In this document: positions 44,495 to 54,472 of the stretch, in pieces
How positions within the stretch are numbered: the stretch's first letter is position 1
Layout of the letters: each line of letters opens with the position of its first letter
Source: Emiliania huxleyi CCMP1516
Lineage: Eukaryota; Haptophyta; Isochrysidales; Noelaerhabdaceae
Length of the DNA: 64,000 nucleotides
Assembly (NCBI RefSeq): GCF_000372725.1
Contig: NW_005200417.1
Coordinates: 6,425-70,424, forward strand
Direction of reading: 5' to 3'
Position numbers and translations under genes: made by a program
The notes under the pieces: model-generated
Databases searched by the model: none
The model's input: only the letters and a program-made list of their open reading frames with translations
What the model was told of the DNA's origin: nothing

Positions 44495-44869
44495 GTGCGT
44501 GTGAGAGCGCCGGCCGCGCCGGGCGCGGGCCAGCTCAGCGCGCGCGGCCTCTCCGCTTTTTTCCGCCGCGTCCCGCGACCTAAGAGGCCGCGACGCCCCC
44601 CCCGCGACGCGCACGTGTAGGGGGTTCTTCGCACTTCGGGGTTCGATTTCCTTCATTGCTCTAAACACGTAAAGTAGTGCTGCTGCAACAAAGAGAGATC
44701 TGAGATGCGGCGAGACCGAGAGATGCACCGCTCGTGTACCAACAAACCCTCCGCACGGCTAGCACGCCTCGCGCCTCGCCTGGTCCAACTCTGCGCGTGC
44801 CGCGACACGGAGAGACCGGCCTCCCCCGGCGGCAACCCACACAACGCCTCACAGCAGCCCCCGCTACGA

Positions 44870-45916
44870 CTACGCGCCGGGGATGTACGCCCACGAGGAC
44901 CAGTCGATGTCCGTCGCAAACGGCGCCATCACCTCGCCGGTGTAGGGCGCAACCAGCCCCTTGAGGAGAGGCACCGAGCCAGGCACCTAGAGCAAGAGAA
45001 AGCTCGCGCCTCGCTCCCGCCCTGGGCCCCAACCCCCCCCCCCTCCCGGCGCGCGCCTTGGCCTCCGAGACGAAGCCCATGATGCCCAGCATCGCGAGGC
45101 GGCCGTTGTTGAGCTCGGTGAGGAGGCCCTTCTGCTTCTTCTCCGCGGACGCGCCCTTGCTCCACTTGAGGGGGTCGTACAGGTTGAGGCCAACCTAGTC
45201 ACAGCCCCGCACTCTCGAGCTGCGCCGCCCGGCCGGCGGCGCGAGGCTGCGCCCCCTCGCCCAGTGAGGCAGCTGGTCGGGCGTCGCGTCGAAGTCGGGC
45301 ACGTAGCCGGGCTTGCCGCCCTTCATGTAGTGCGGCGTGCCGTCCACCCGGATCTCCGACCACCACTCCAGGAAGCCAACCCCGAGGATGATTTGCCACT
45401 TTGCGGCCTGCGGGTGAGAGGGGCGGCGCAGCGTGAAAAGAGGAAGCGGCGGCGGCGGCGGCCGGGCGGGCTCGCGCGCGTCTGGGAGCTGGTCCCACTG
45501 CTCGGGCGGGCTGGTCGACGTGATGGCGTTGAACGGGGCCCACGGGAACTTGATCCCGTTGGCCTGGACGATGAAGCCGACGAACCCCGCCATCGCGACG
45601 CGGCCATGCTTGATCTCGGCGTGCCGCAGCCAGCCGATGGTCTCCTCGTTGGTGTTGTCCCAAAACTCCGCCTCGCCCAGCTTCAGCGGATCCCAGTAGC
45701 CGACTGCGAGGAGGGGATTGGAGGTGGTGGGGTCGGGGACAGAAGGAGCGCGGGGCTCGCGCGACGCCGCCGCGCGCCGACGGGGTTGAGGCCGGTCGCG
45801 AGGGTCTTGAGGTCCGAGAGCGACTCCATGCGCACGGCACCGCCGCGGACAGCCGCCGCCGGCGCCGCGGGAGCGACGTACGAGAGCGACAGTGCTGAGG
45901 ATCCCGCAAGCAGCAT
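44870..45916 (-). CDS. Fucoxanthin chlorophyll a/c-binding light-harvesting protein
   Basis: Exons (leftward) 45916-45778, 45703-45480, 45407-45261, 45194-45057 and 44986-44870 give 254 residues. All four introns (66-74 bp) are GC-AG. The protein is a plastid thylakoid antenna protein: LNPVVGYWDPLKLGE and SWAYIPG frame the fold, helix 1 is EEIKHGRVAMAGFVGFIVQ-type (here AEIKHGRVAM), helix 2 AAKWQIILGVGFLEWWSE and helix 3 LTELNNGRLAMLGIMGFVSE, with the conserved ExxxxR/NGR chlorophyll-binding and charge-pair residues. The N-terminus MLLAGSSALSLSYVAPAAP is a plastid leader of the algal type. An upstream in-frame ATG at 45958 adds sequence that includes a polypyrimidine-CAG, so I take that as a 5' untranslated intron end instead. 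Confidence 0.96.
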
Positions 45917-45934
45917 TTTTGTGAAAATGAAGCC

Positions 45935-46143
45935 GATCTGCGAAAAGAAAAACGCCAAGCTGTGAACCTAACGACGCACACATACAACATGTACATGTAT
46001 GCATATATGTATGATGATGATGAATATATGGATGATGAAGGCGATCTGCGAAAAGAAAAACGTCATCCATATGTGAACTAACCACGTAGAGAGAGAGAGA
46101 GGATATGTGAACTAACCACGTAGAGAGAGAGAGAGAGAGGACA
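45935..46143. repeat. Duplications upstream of the FCP gene
   Basis: GATCTGCGAAAAGAAAAACG occurs at about 45937-45956 and again at 46040-46060; on the minus strand it is a polypyrimidine tract ending CAG|ATC. A second pair, TGTGAACTAACCACGTAGAG with a GA run, occurs at about 46072-46101 and 46106-46139. ATG/ATGATG-rich DNA lies between. Confidence 0.85.
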
Positions 46144-46189
46144 CTGACTTGGGTTGCCTTCTAGCGCAAACTACGTCGGTCCACCCCCC

Positions 46190-48271
46190 CTACCCGTCGA
46201 TGAAGATGTGCGAAAGGTGCGACGCGGTGAGCGCGAGAGCCTCCTGGTGCGCCTCCGCGAGCGAAGCGTGTTTCGACTCGACCAGGGCAAACAGGCGCCG
46301 GCTCCCCGACGCGCGCGCGAGCAGCCAGCCCTCGGCGGCACGCGCCGCCACCTGCCGCGCCTCGCCCGCCTCGAGGTCGCTCCAGGACCGCAGCAGCAGC
46401 CGCTCGAGGCTCGCGGGCAAGCCGAGCCGGCTCGCGCGCCGGCCCGGCCGCGGGAGAGACAGCTGGAGCGCGAGGCTGAAGGAGTCGAAGGAGACGTAGC
46501 GGCGAGACTGCTCCTCCGCGCCGGCGCGCCGCGCCTGCTCCGCGAAGACCGCGCCGAGCCCCTCGAGCTCAGAGCTCAGCGAGGCGCGGAGCGTCGCGTG
46601 CCACCGCCGGTCCGCCCACTCTCGCGACCCGTCCTCGAGCAGCAGGGCGATGCCGACGCCGTGCGAGCAGAGGACGGCCAGCCGCAGCCCCTCCCACCCG
46701 TCCTCCTCCCACCCGTCGCCGCCTCGCTCGTGCCGCCCCTCGCCCGAAGCCTCGCGGGCGGCCAGACCCTCGCCGGCGGCAGCAGCCTCGGGCGGCGAGC
46801 TTGCCGCCGACACGCAGCTGGCGGCCGGGTCTGCTTGCCCGGGCGAGAGAGGGGCGCGTTTCCGCACAAAGAGCCGAGGGAGAGTCGGCCCTTCGGCTCC
46901 GTCGCCGCAGCCCGCGGCGCCGGCGCCGACGAGGAAGCCGGCGGCGGGCGTCGCCGAGGCGTCCGCGGCGTGCTTTGCGCGGTGCGCGCGCAGCACGAGC
47001 TCGAGCGCGAGGCAGCTGCGGCGGGTTGGGGTTGGGGTTGGGGTTAGGGTCTGTGTTAGGGTTAGCACGAGCTCGAGCGCGAGGCAGCTGCGGAGGGCGC
47101 GGCGTAAACAACTCGGCAGGTCGGGCGCGGCAGAGGTCTCCATGGGGCGCGTGTGCGCTTTGAACGCGTGTGTCGGTGCGGGCGGCGGGCAGGGAGAGGG
47201 GATGGAGTCGGGGCCGGCCGCACCACTCGGGCGGCGACGTGCTGGAAGGCACGGCGGCTACGATCACGTTGTCCGCCTTGTGTCAATTGACATCGTTAAA
47301 TATGGCGAAGCTCGCCCCGTTTGGGGGGGGAGGGGGGGGCGAAGCGGCGGGGCTGACGGGTGGCGGGGCTGCCTGCTGCTACGGGGGGCGGGACTGGCCT
47401 GCTGCTGCGGGCTGGTGAGCGCTGCGACGAGGCGGAAGGCTGGCCGGGCCTCCTAGGGTTAGGGTTAGGGTCAGGGTCAGGGTTAGGGTTAGGGTTAGCG
47501 GAAGGCTGGCCGGGCTGCCTCGCGGCCCAAACTCGACCAGACCAGCCTCCCTTCGAAGGTGAGCAGCAGGTGCGCCTGCGGGACATGGCCAGGCAGCGTC
47601 GGGGACACGTCGTGCACGCCTCCCGTACCGGGCGAGCAGCGCGCCGCCGCAGGCTGGGCCGATAGGACGGCGGTCATCGCTGCGTGGCAGCGCAGCCCGG
47701 CAGCCTGGCCGAGGGGGAGGTACTGGATGCCTCCGACCGCCGTCAGGAAGTCGCCCTCCGCCTCGTGCTGCAGCGCCGCCACCGCCAGCAGCCGCGGCAT
47801 CACGCCAGAGAGGAGGGCCCGCACTGAGGCGGCGCCGCCAGACTCCACCAGGCGGCGCGAAAGCGGTCCGCAGCAGAGGCGGAGCGTCTCGTACAGCTGC
47901 TCCAAGGCGGCGCGCCGAACGGCGTCCGCGTCGGCCGCCTCCGCCTCCGCCTCCTCCTCGATCGCACCTCTCTGCCGTGCGGTGGCGGCTGGCGCACTCG
48001 GAGGCAGCATGTGCACGGCGACTAGCCACAGGCTCGGCTCCGGCTGCAGCACGACATACCGCCGCTGCGCCGTGGCCAGCAGCTCGAAAGGCGACGCCAC
48101 TCCAAAGTTGGCCAGGAGCCCTTCGAGCGCGACGACGAGGCCGAGCGCGTTGTGCTGCTCGGCGAGAGGCGTGTGCTCGGGGTGAAAGTACAGCAGCTTC
48201 TCGCCTGCCTCGCTACCCAGGCGGGGGTGGAAGATGAAGAGCTGCTCGAGCTGAAGGGCCGCGTTCGACAT
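46190..48271 (-). CDS. CCZ1: CCZ1, subunit of the MON1-CCZ1 Rab7 exchange factor
   Basis: The N-terminal exon (48271-47519, 251 residues) reads QLEQLFIFHPRLGSEAGEKLLYFHPEHTPL and QPEPSLWLVAVHM, then GGIQYLPLGQ and LLLTFEGRLVWSSLGRE, the longin-domain blocks of CCZ1. The next exon starts at 47452 with EARPAFRLVAALTSPQQQ, completing the block matching animal LIWSGLEQDDMRILYKYLTT. The exon edges between about 47400 and 47145 are not settled. The last exon, ending at 46190, has GFLVGAG, LPRLFVRK, LRLAVLCSHGVGIALLL, RRYVSFDSFSLALQLSL and SHLSHIFIDG, the CCZ1 C-terminal half in order. With MON1 it would load Rab7 with GTP on late endosomes. The intron 47453-47518 is made of telomeric repeat, and a second telomeric insertion lies at 47022-47063. 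Confidence 0.85.
46992..47093 (+). repeat. Telomeric repeat flanked by a perfect 30-bp duplication
   Basis: Positions 46992-47021 and 47064-47093 are identical over 30 bp (starting AGCACGAGCTCGAGCGCGAG). The 42 bp between them are GGGGTT/GGGTTA repeats. On the minus strand the insert plus one duplication is 72 bp, in frame and without stops, and would read TLTQTLTPTPTPTR between two copies of RSCLALELVL. Confidence 0.95.
47434..47518 (+). repeat. Telomeric-repeat intron of CCZ1 with flanking duplication
   Basis: About 45 bp of TTAGGG repeats with two TCAGGG variants (47454-47499), flanked by GGAAGGCTGGCCGGG on both sides (47432-47447 and 47500-47515). Read on the minus strand the intron is GC (47518) to AG (47453), 66 bp; the acceptor AG is the last CCCTAG of the telomeric array. 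See the CCZ1 entry for the protein-level support. Confidence 0.9.
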
Positions 48272-48392
48272 CCCAGTTGTGTCCTGCTGGTCTTGCACCG
48301 GGCAGTTGCGCCTCGGTCGTCGCGTGCAGCTGACCCTCGAAAAAGTCCGCCTGCAGATGTTGGAAAAGAAATAGCCGTCGCCCTAAGACATG

Positions 48393-48467
48393 CTCTCCTT
48401 AAAATCCCTGTGTGGTGGCGGCGTGCCGTCCTTTCGGGTTGTCTGATTTCTTTCTTTCTTTCTTTCC
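48393..48467 (+). repeat. Dispersed repeat family 1, copy 3
   Basis: CTCTCCTTAAAATCCCTGTG, GTGGTGGCGGCGTGCCGTCC and then a shorter middle before TGTCTGATTTCTTTCTTTC. It lacks the CCCATCCCTCCC word of copies 1 and 2. Confidence 0.9.
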
Positions 48468-48536
48468 GCGGACTGCGCGCACTGGCACTAACACCTAGAA
48501 AGAAAAGTGGTTCACGTTGCGTCGATCGACAAGTAA

Positions 48537-48736
48537 AATGCGATGCGTCGCAGTGCTCTTGCGTTTCAGCGGTAGTGATCTGATCACCCGAATACCACGT
48601 TCGGATCGCTCCTCATCGCAAACCCCGTCAGCAGTCCTCCTCCGGGAATGGTAAGAGCTACATACACTGGAGAGAGAGAACACAACCCCCTCTCTCTTTT
48701 CTCCCAGTAAGCTAAAAGTACGTACACTGGAAAAAT
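48537..48736 (-). repeat. Dispersed repeat family 2, copy B
   Basis: On the minus strand it reads CCAGTGTACGTAC, the AAGAGAGAGGGGGTTGTGTT block, CCAGTGTATGTAGCTCTTAC, GGACTGCTGACGGGGTTTGC and on to GCAAGAGCACTGCGACG. Compared with copy A, the central block with GTACGTAC is in the opposite orientation and in a different place. Confidence 0.85.
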
Positions 48737-48848
48737 ATCGCACGATCGCGCACACATGCCAGGCGAGGGGCTGCACTCCGCACGAACCATGTCTGCTTGA
48801 CCTTTCAGTGTGGTTACTTGTTTCATTCTGCGCTCAGACACCCCCGCC

Positions 48849-49844
48849 ATGCTGAGCCGTCTGGGCCAGCGGCTGCGTGCAGTGCCAGCTGACCGCTTTG
48901 TTCACGTCGGCAACGGGCTCGCGGTTTGTGCGTCAATGTCAGATGACATGATCCAGCTGCGCTCCTTCATGATTGGTGCCACGTGCTGCAACATGGCCTT
49001 CAACCTGCTACAATCACCACCACTCTTGACGCCCTGCTACTGGGGCACCTTCTTCATCGCGGTGCACAGCGGCATGATCGCCAAGACGCTGCGCGAGAAG
49101 AGGCCCATCGAGATGAGCGAGCGGGAGAGCGAAGCGTACGAGCGGGCCTTTCTGCCGCATGGCTGGACTCCCCGACTCTTTCTCGCTCTTCTGGCTGGCT
49201 CGAACGGCGAATTCGTGCAAGTCGACGCCAACGGCCCTGCGCTGGCACAGCAGGGCGAGCCCCGGCGATTCTTGCACCTGATCACCAGTGGGCCGGGCGC
49301 GTGCGTCGTCCTGCATCGGGAAGAAGGGGCTGAGGAAGCGATCATTTCACGCATCAAGGCAGCAGACCTGGCGAGAGACGGCTTGTGGGTGGGTGACTGC
49401 GTGGACCTCGAACGGGAGCCGGAGGCGCCTGAGACTCGTCCGACCTGGAGTGCGACGGTGCGGTCCGACGGAGGGTCGCTCGAAGGCCTTCGCTTTGACG
49501 CCGACCTCTTCCACGATACTGTGAACTCCCTCGGTGACAAGGCCGTGCAAGCCGCGGAGAATATGCAGATCGCGGCGTTGCGCAAGGAGCGAAAATACGG
49601 TGCCGAGTGGCAGGCGCGGATGAGAGCAAGCAATCGCGAGAGGGCACGCGCACTCGAGCAGAAGCACCTCCGGGACCTCGCAGAGGCCCAGTATCGGGCG
49701 ATGGTTGCCCTGGCTGTGGCGGACGGCTGGGTGGCTGTGCAGGAACGCGATGCCTGCCTCCGCTTCCGCGAAGCTCATGGCATCACTCAGGAGCAGCACG
49801 ACGAGGCACTCCGTGACGTCGACTGGGTCGGGCGGCCGTTCTGA
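48849..49844 (+). CDS. Popeye-domain-like protein
   Basis: Single exon, 331 residues, starting MLSRLGQRLRAVPADRF. VHVGNGLAVCASMSDDMIQL RSFMIGATCCN, then LTPCYWGTFFIAVHSGMIAK and LREKRPIEMSERESEAYERA follow the Popeye-domain pattern of HxxNxLxxxSxxxxDxxxLR, a Trp-x-x-x-F-x-x-x-N/H segment and a Glu/Arg-rich stretch before the cyclic-nucleotide-binding-like barrel. WVGDCVDLEREPEAPE stands where animal POPDC proteins have the FIDSPEF cAMP-contact motif, so that site is degenerate. WSATVRSDGGSLEGLRFDAD continues the barrel. The C-terminus (about 235-331) is a charged helix (RKERKYGAEWQARMRASNRE) and a DxxxC-rich end. Two weakly hydrophobic stretches near 40-75 may be membrane helices. Function unknown in algae. 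Confidence 0.7.
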   Translation: MLSRLGQRLRAVPADRFVHVGNGLAVCASMSDDMIQLRSFMIGATCCNMAFNLLQSPPLLTPCYWGTFFIAVHSGMIAKTLREKRPIEMSERESEAYERAFLPHGWTPRLFLALLAGSNGEFVQVDANGPALAQQGEPRRFLHLITSGPGACVVLHREEGAEEAIISRIKAADLARDGLWVGDCVDLEREPEAPETRPTWSATVRSDGGSLEGLRFDADLFHDTVNSLGDKAVQAAENMQIAALRKERKYGAEWQARMRASNRERARALEQKHLRDLAEAQYRAMVALAVADGWVAVQERDACLRFREAHGITQEQHDEALRDVDWVGRPF

Positions 49845-50845
49845 ACAGTCGCCGCACCTTCACCAGCAGGCGCCGCGCCGGCAACATCTGGTGCTTATAG
49901 CCAGACCGAGGAAGTCGCTTGAATGCGGACAATCTTCCCCTCGTTTTGCGAGGGATCTTGCGCGCCCGTCTGCACAATACAGTAGACAGGAAAAGCAAGG
50001 ATGCCTCGGCCGGTAATAGTGTACCGCTCTCTCTAGGAGTGGTGAGCGACTCTTCGAAAAGAAGAAGCGCAACGTCCCATAGGCATATTCAAGAGATAAA
50101 AACACTTAGACAGAACAGACGCCATGTGTTGCCGACAATGTTGCGCCGACGAGATGTCGAGATCTCAAAGGTGACAGTACTTGGCTGGGTTTTAGGCATT
50201 GTGGGGTTGGCACTCCCATCGACCCTCATGACCTCCTGCGGTCTCTGAGATGGACACCAGTGGGTGTGGGGCCACAGCCAGGATACACTCGAAGGCTGGG
50301 TAAGCAGTAGAGGTCGATACTCGACGCGTCCCACATGGTCTGTGTCGCTGTCGGCACGCTGTCGACAGGACGTCGAGCGACACCGGTGGCAGTGCCACCC
50401 AGGAGTGGTCGGGCGGTCTCCCGTCATGAGAGAGCCACCATGTGATCCGTATGATGGTTCCTGACAACCGCCTCAGTCAACTTTCGTCACAGTTCCCGCT
50501 CTGAGAGGAGCTGAGGGTCAGTTCGACAGCTGGAGCTGTGTCGCCGGCGTGCGGCGGCCTGCCTCCGGAGGTGCCTCTGAGGTGGACATTTCTTGGTCAC
50601 CGTGAGAGAACGCGTTCGAATTTTTACTCCGGAACTTCAACTGAGCACGCGCACCGGCCAGGGCTACAATAGTGCCAGTGAGGCGGAGGCGCGAGTCGGA
50701 AGGCCGCGACCGTCAAGTGTTCCCTTCGTTTTCCTACAATCGCTGTGAACCCAGCCACGTAACCACCTCATGCTAGGATACACGAGAACTCGAGACGTGT
50801 GCTGCTTCGATCCCTCAAAAGGGAGGGGGGGGAGGGTGAGGATGC
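49845..50845. other. Convergent intergenic region
   Basis: About 1 kb between the Popeye-like gene and the metalloprotease. GC content is visibly lower than in the genes. Short frames exist on both strands but none looks coding, and no repeat was recognised. Confidence 0.5.
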
Positions 50846-53800
50846 TTACGATGGGATGGGCAGTCCCTGTTCCCACAGCGACAGCATGCGACGAATGGCG
50901 GCGAGTGCATCCGCAGCGTCGTCCGTTTCCGCTTCCGGTCCCTGCCTGCGCCGGCTCTCCGAGCGTGTGGCGGCCTCCCTCAGGTCGTGAAGAAGCGAGA
51001 TGGCGACGGCAGAGGATTCGCCGCTGCTTCCGTCTGCGAGGTCGGAGAGTAGCGAGACCCACTCCCGCTCCAGCGCGTATCGTGCCTTCGCGGCCGCCGC
51101 GCCGTGCAACGGCGGCGACGTTGACGTTGCTCCATGTCGCGTCAGCACCTACGGGTATTAGAATCGGGATGCTTCCCAGCCATCAAGCCTTCACAATCAC
51201 GCCGCAAGGCAAGGACCGTGTGGATGGAGCGAAAGAGGGTACTTGCGGTCGGCGCCAAAGTCCAGCCCTAGGCAATCGAGCTCCAGGGTGAGAGAGCGGT
51301 CCTTGAGATCGACTTTCGTGCGGTGGTCGAGTCCTTGAGATCGAGCTCGCGCGGCGGTTGCGCCCATGCAATCGCCCACTCCGAGCCAGCAGGCCTGCGG
51401 TCAAACCTCACCACAGTCAGGGTGTCAGACAGTCGCAGCCTCCCGACCATCCAAGGTACCGCGTGGCCACCGCCGCCCCCCCCACGACGGTCCGCTCTCC
51501 TTGCCGCAGGCTTGCGAGGCGAGCGGGCTTGACCAGGGTCTGCAGCAGGAGCGTGCGTGTCTCGTGCGCCTTGTCCTGCAGCTTCGCCACCCCGAGGCCG
51601 AGGCAGTAGACGTCCAGCCCGTGGCACTCGCCGCGCCGCTCCGGAAGCACGAGGAGCTCCTCCTGCGGCACCCAAAAGTCGTCGGAGAGGATCTGCAGCA
51701 GCAGCTGCACCGCCCGCCACTGCTCGGCTGCCGACACGGGCACGAGCGGAGGTGGTGCTGCGGGGTCGCCCTTGTGCGCCTTTGAGAAGACGTAGCCGCC
51801 GACGTATTTGGCTGCAGCCGCCCCGGCCTTCATCGCGGCTCCCATGTATCGCTCCACGGATGGAAGCAGCGCCGCCCAGGGCTCGCCCACACCGACCGTT
51901 CGGTTTGCGGCGGCGGACAGCAGCCGTTGCGACAGGGCGAGTTGATCGATGTAGAAGCCCAGCGGATCATTCGACTGGTCGTAGAGCGAGACGAGTGGGT
52001 CGGGACCACTCGCCGTGGCTTCGTCCTCGTCGGTTGAGAAGGCGAGCTCCGCATTCGCCGCGCCGCGCGAGGCGAGGGCAGCGAGGTACGCGTGCTGACG
52101 GCCCGCCTCCTCGCCTGCCAATGGGGCGTAGCCGTACTCGATCGCGTGCCGGTCATAGATTCCCACAACGCCGTTGAATGGGTTGTACACAGCTCCAGTC
52201 GAGCTGCCGATCACGCTGAGGTTGCGGCTAGAGGGCAGAAAGGCGTCCACATAGTCCATCACGGAGGAGGCGTAGCCGTGTGCCCCCGTGAAGGAGGGGT
52301 CGCTCAGCTGCGAGAACGAGTACGCGGCCGAGGCGCGAAAGTTGTGCCGCAAGCCCAGGGTGTGCCCCACCTCGTGCATGGTGACGTCGACCAGCGCCGC
52401 CTCGATGTATTCTTCTGGCACGCGGCCTCCGGGCGGAATCGCGCCGTCGAGCTCGAGTTTGGCGCGCAGGTTTGCCATCCCTTCACGCCTTGCTGCTGCC
52501 GACGACACGCCGCACGGACCAGGCCCGCCTCGCGGATCTCCGTGCCTCTCGCCCAACGCCGCCTCGATCCTCCGCTCTGCCGCGGCCAGCCGATGGGAGA
52601 GCCGTTCGCTGGCAGCTTGCCCGTGCCAGTAGCGTTGAGGAAGGTAACCACCGCTCTCCTCGTACACCTTCCCATGGTGACGGTGCGGTGATCCGTTGTC
52701 GCTGCCACCGGCACCGGTGCCGGTCCTGGCCGGGGCTCCGGCCGCGTCTGCGTCGAAATCGTTGGCCCAGGCGCTGACCCATGAGTGCGAGAACATTATG
52801 TCGGCGTCCATGATCTCGCCCGTCCGCGGGTCAAAGGTGTGGGTGCCGACCGAATAGACTTCTTGAAGCGAGACTGCCCAAGAGATGGAGGCGTAGCGTG
52901 AATCGGCCGCCGAGTAGTCACTGGGGAAGGCCTCGTCTCCAGGCAGAACAGCCACGATCGCGTTTGCCCAGCCAGCCTGCTCGAACGCAGCCTGCCAGTT
53001 CTCCACGCCGCGCTTCATCGCTCGCCTCCACCGCTCCGGCACCGATGGATCGATGTAAAATGTGATTGGCCTCGAGGGCGTGAGCAGCCGCCCCGCCGCC
53101 CGCTCTTCCGCCGCGTCAACGTGAGGGTCGGACGGCTGGAGATGCCACCTCTGTATGACGTCGACTTTCCTGTCCGCCGAGCCCGCTGTGAGCGGGCCCA
53201 GCGCCTCGCCAACCTCGGTGTACTCGAGCGTCCAGTAGCCAATCCGGTCATCGGCGGCGCGCGCCGTATATCGCCCATCGAGCGGCGGGAGGCGTGCCAA
53301 GGAAAGGCGGAGCTCTTCTTCGCGAGTCTGCAGCCCAAAGACGGCCGAGGCGGGGTGGGCCTCCGCAAGCACGAGCCGTGGACGCCTTTGCCCTTCGCCA
53401 GAGGCCAGTCGCCGAGTGACGACGCCCGTGGTGAGCCATTTTGTCACGTCGATCAGCCACGACGTCCCATCTGCAGCGTAACGCTCGCAGCCGAGGGGTG
53501 ACACCGGAACCTCCGAACCATTGCGCCATAGTATCGCGTCGCACGCCTCGGAGGAGCGCTCGTCGGACGCATTTGGCTTCGTGACGAACCGAGTGACCTT
53601 TGTTCCGACAAAGCTTTCGACGTAGCCGGACCAAGCCGCGTGTGTGAGGGTGTGCTGCGAGAGCGAACCGCCAGCCGCAGGCAGCCGAATCTCATACTGC
53701 GGCGCGATCAGGTCGAGGGAGCTGTCCACTCCAGGGGACTGCTCGAATTTGAAGACGGTGCGTTCGGCGTCGGTGCGGTCCTCGTGCAGCAAAGAGTGCC

Positions 53801-54233
53801 GTCCGTCTCCGCGTGACACACTGGCAGAGACGAGAAACTCGGAGCCCAGCGCGCTCTGGTTCACTTCGAGCCATATCTCCGCCGGCCCCCTGCCATGTCC
53901 ATCACGCCACAGCACACGGAAGAAGCCGTCAGTCACGACGTCGTTGACAAGCGTGAATGGATGTGGCGTGTGTCGATGGTCTGTCATACCAAGGAAGGGA
54001 TCCGACGGCGCCGGTGAAGCGTCCAGTGCATCCGGCGAAGCGTCCAACCAGGCTGAGTCGGATACAACTCCAGCAGTGTTGCGGAGGACGGCTGCACTGA
54101 GGATGGCGAACGACGCCGCAGTTCCGAGCGTGCCGGCCAAGAGGCACTCTCGGCGCCAAGAGCGCTTGGACTCGCCTAGGGAGAAGTAGGCAAAGGCGGC
54201 AGGCTCGTGCGCAGGCGCGATCGCAAAGTCCAT
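50846..54233 (-). CDS. Membrane-anchored zinc metalloprotease, gluzincin/DUF5117-DUF4953-like
   Basis: Main exon 54233-51489 and a proposed last exon 51148-50846 (GT-AG intron, phase 0) give 1015 residues. The start MDFAIAPAHEPAAF is followed by a single hydrophobic segment at about 31-52 (LLAGTLGTAASFAILSAAVL), so a type II membrane protein. The catalytic motif is MHEVGHTLGLRHNFRAS (HExxHxxxxxH with the GLRHNF seen in bacterial DUF5117/DUF4953 proteases). PSRPITFYIDPSVPERWRRA and DPRTGEIMDADIMFSHSW upstream, and SSVMDYVD and YDRHAIEYGY downstream, are further family blocks. The last exon is a helical segment (ARYALEREWVSLLSDLADGS) matching the usual C-terminus in character. Peptide substrate unknown. 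A family 2 repeat copy lies 240 bp upstream of the start. Confidence 0.85.
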
Positions 54234-54472
54234 CTCGTCGTGGTCTCCCGTCACGATTTTGGGCGCTTGGTGGTGGGTTACAAACTGTGGGGGGTGCGGG
54301 GACCCGTACGGCAGGGGGAGGGAAGTAGCGGCAATGTGCGGCAGGGTAGGGCGGTAGGCCGTACCGCAGAAGAAGGCAGGGACGGACGATTTCCCTCGCT
54401 GCCGCGGCCAAGGAACGAAGGATGAATTGCGCCCGCCTGACCTGATCATGATGAGCAAGCTCCTCTTGTTTT

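Larger units (their letters stand above)
48272..48848. other. Divergent intergenic region filled with two dispersed repeats
   Basis: 577 bp between the starts of CCZ1 and the Popeye-like gene, so both promoters lie here. A family 1 copy (48393-48467) and a family 2 copy (48537-48736) take up nearly half of it. Confidence 0.6.

Noticed and set aside
47434-47518. Chromosome end or telomere assembly junction
   Set aside because: The telomeric arrays are 40-60 bp, degenerate, in both orientations and embedded in continuous coding sequence of CCZ1 and another gene.
48584-48850. Small protein ending LLTGFAMRSDPNVVFG
   Set aside because: The peptide recurs in other copies of dispersed repeat family 2 and has no start or domain; treated as repeat sequence.
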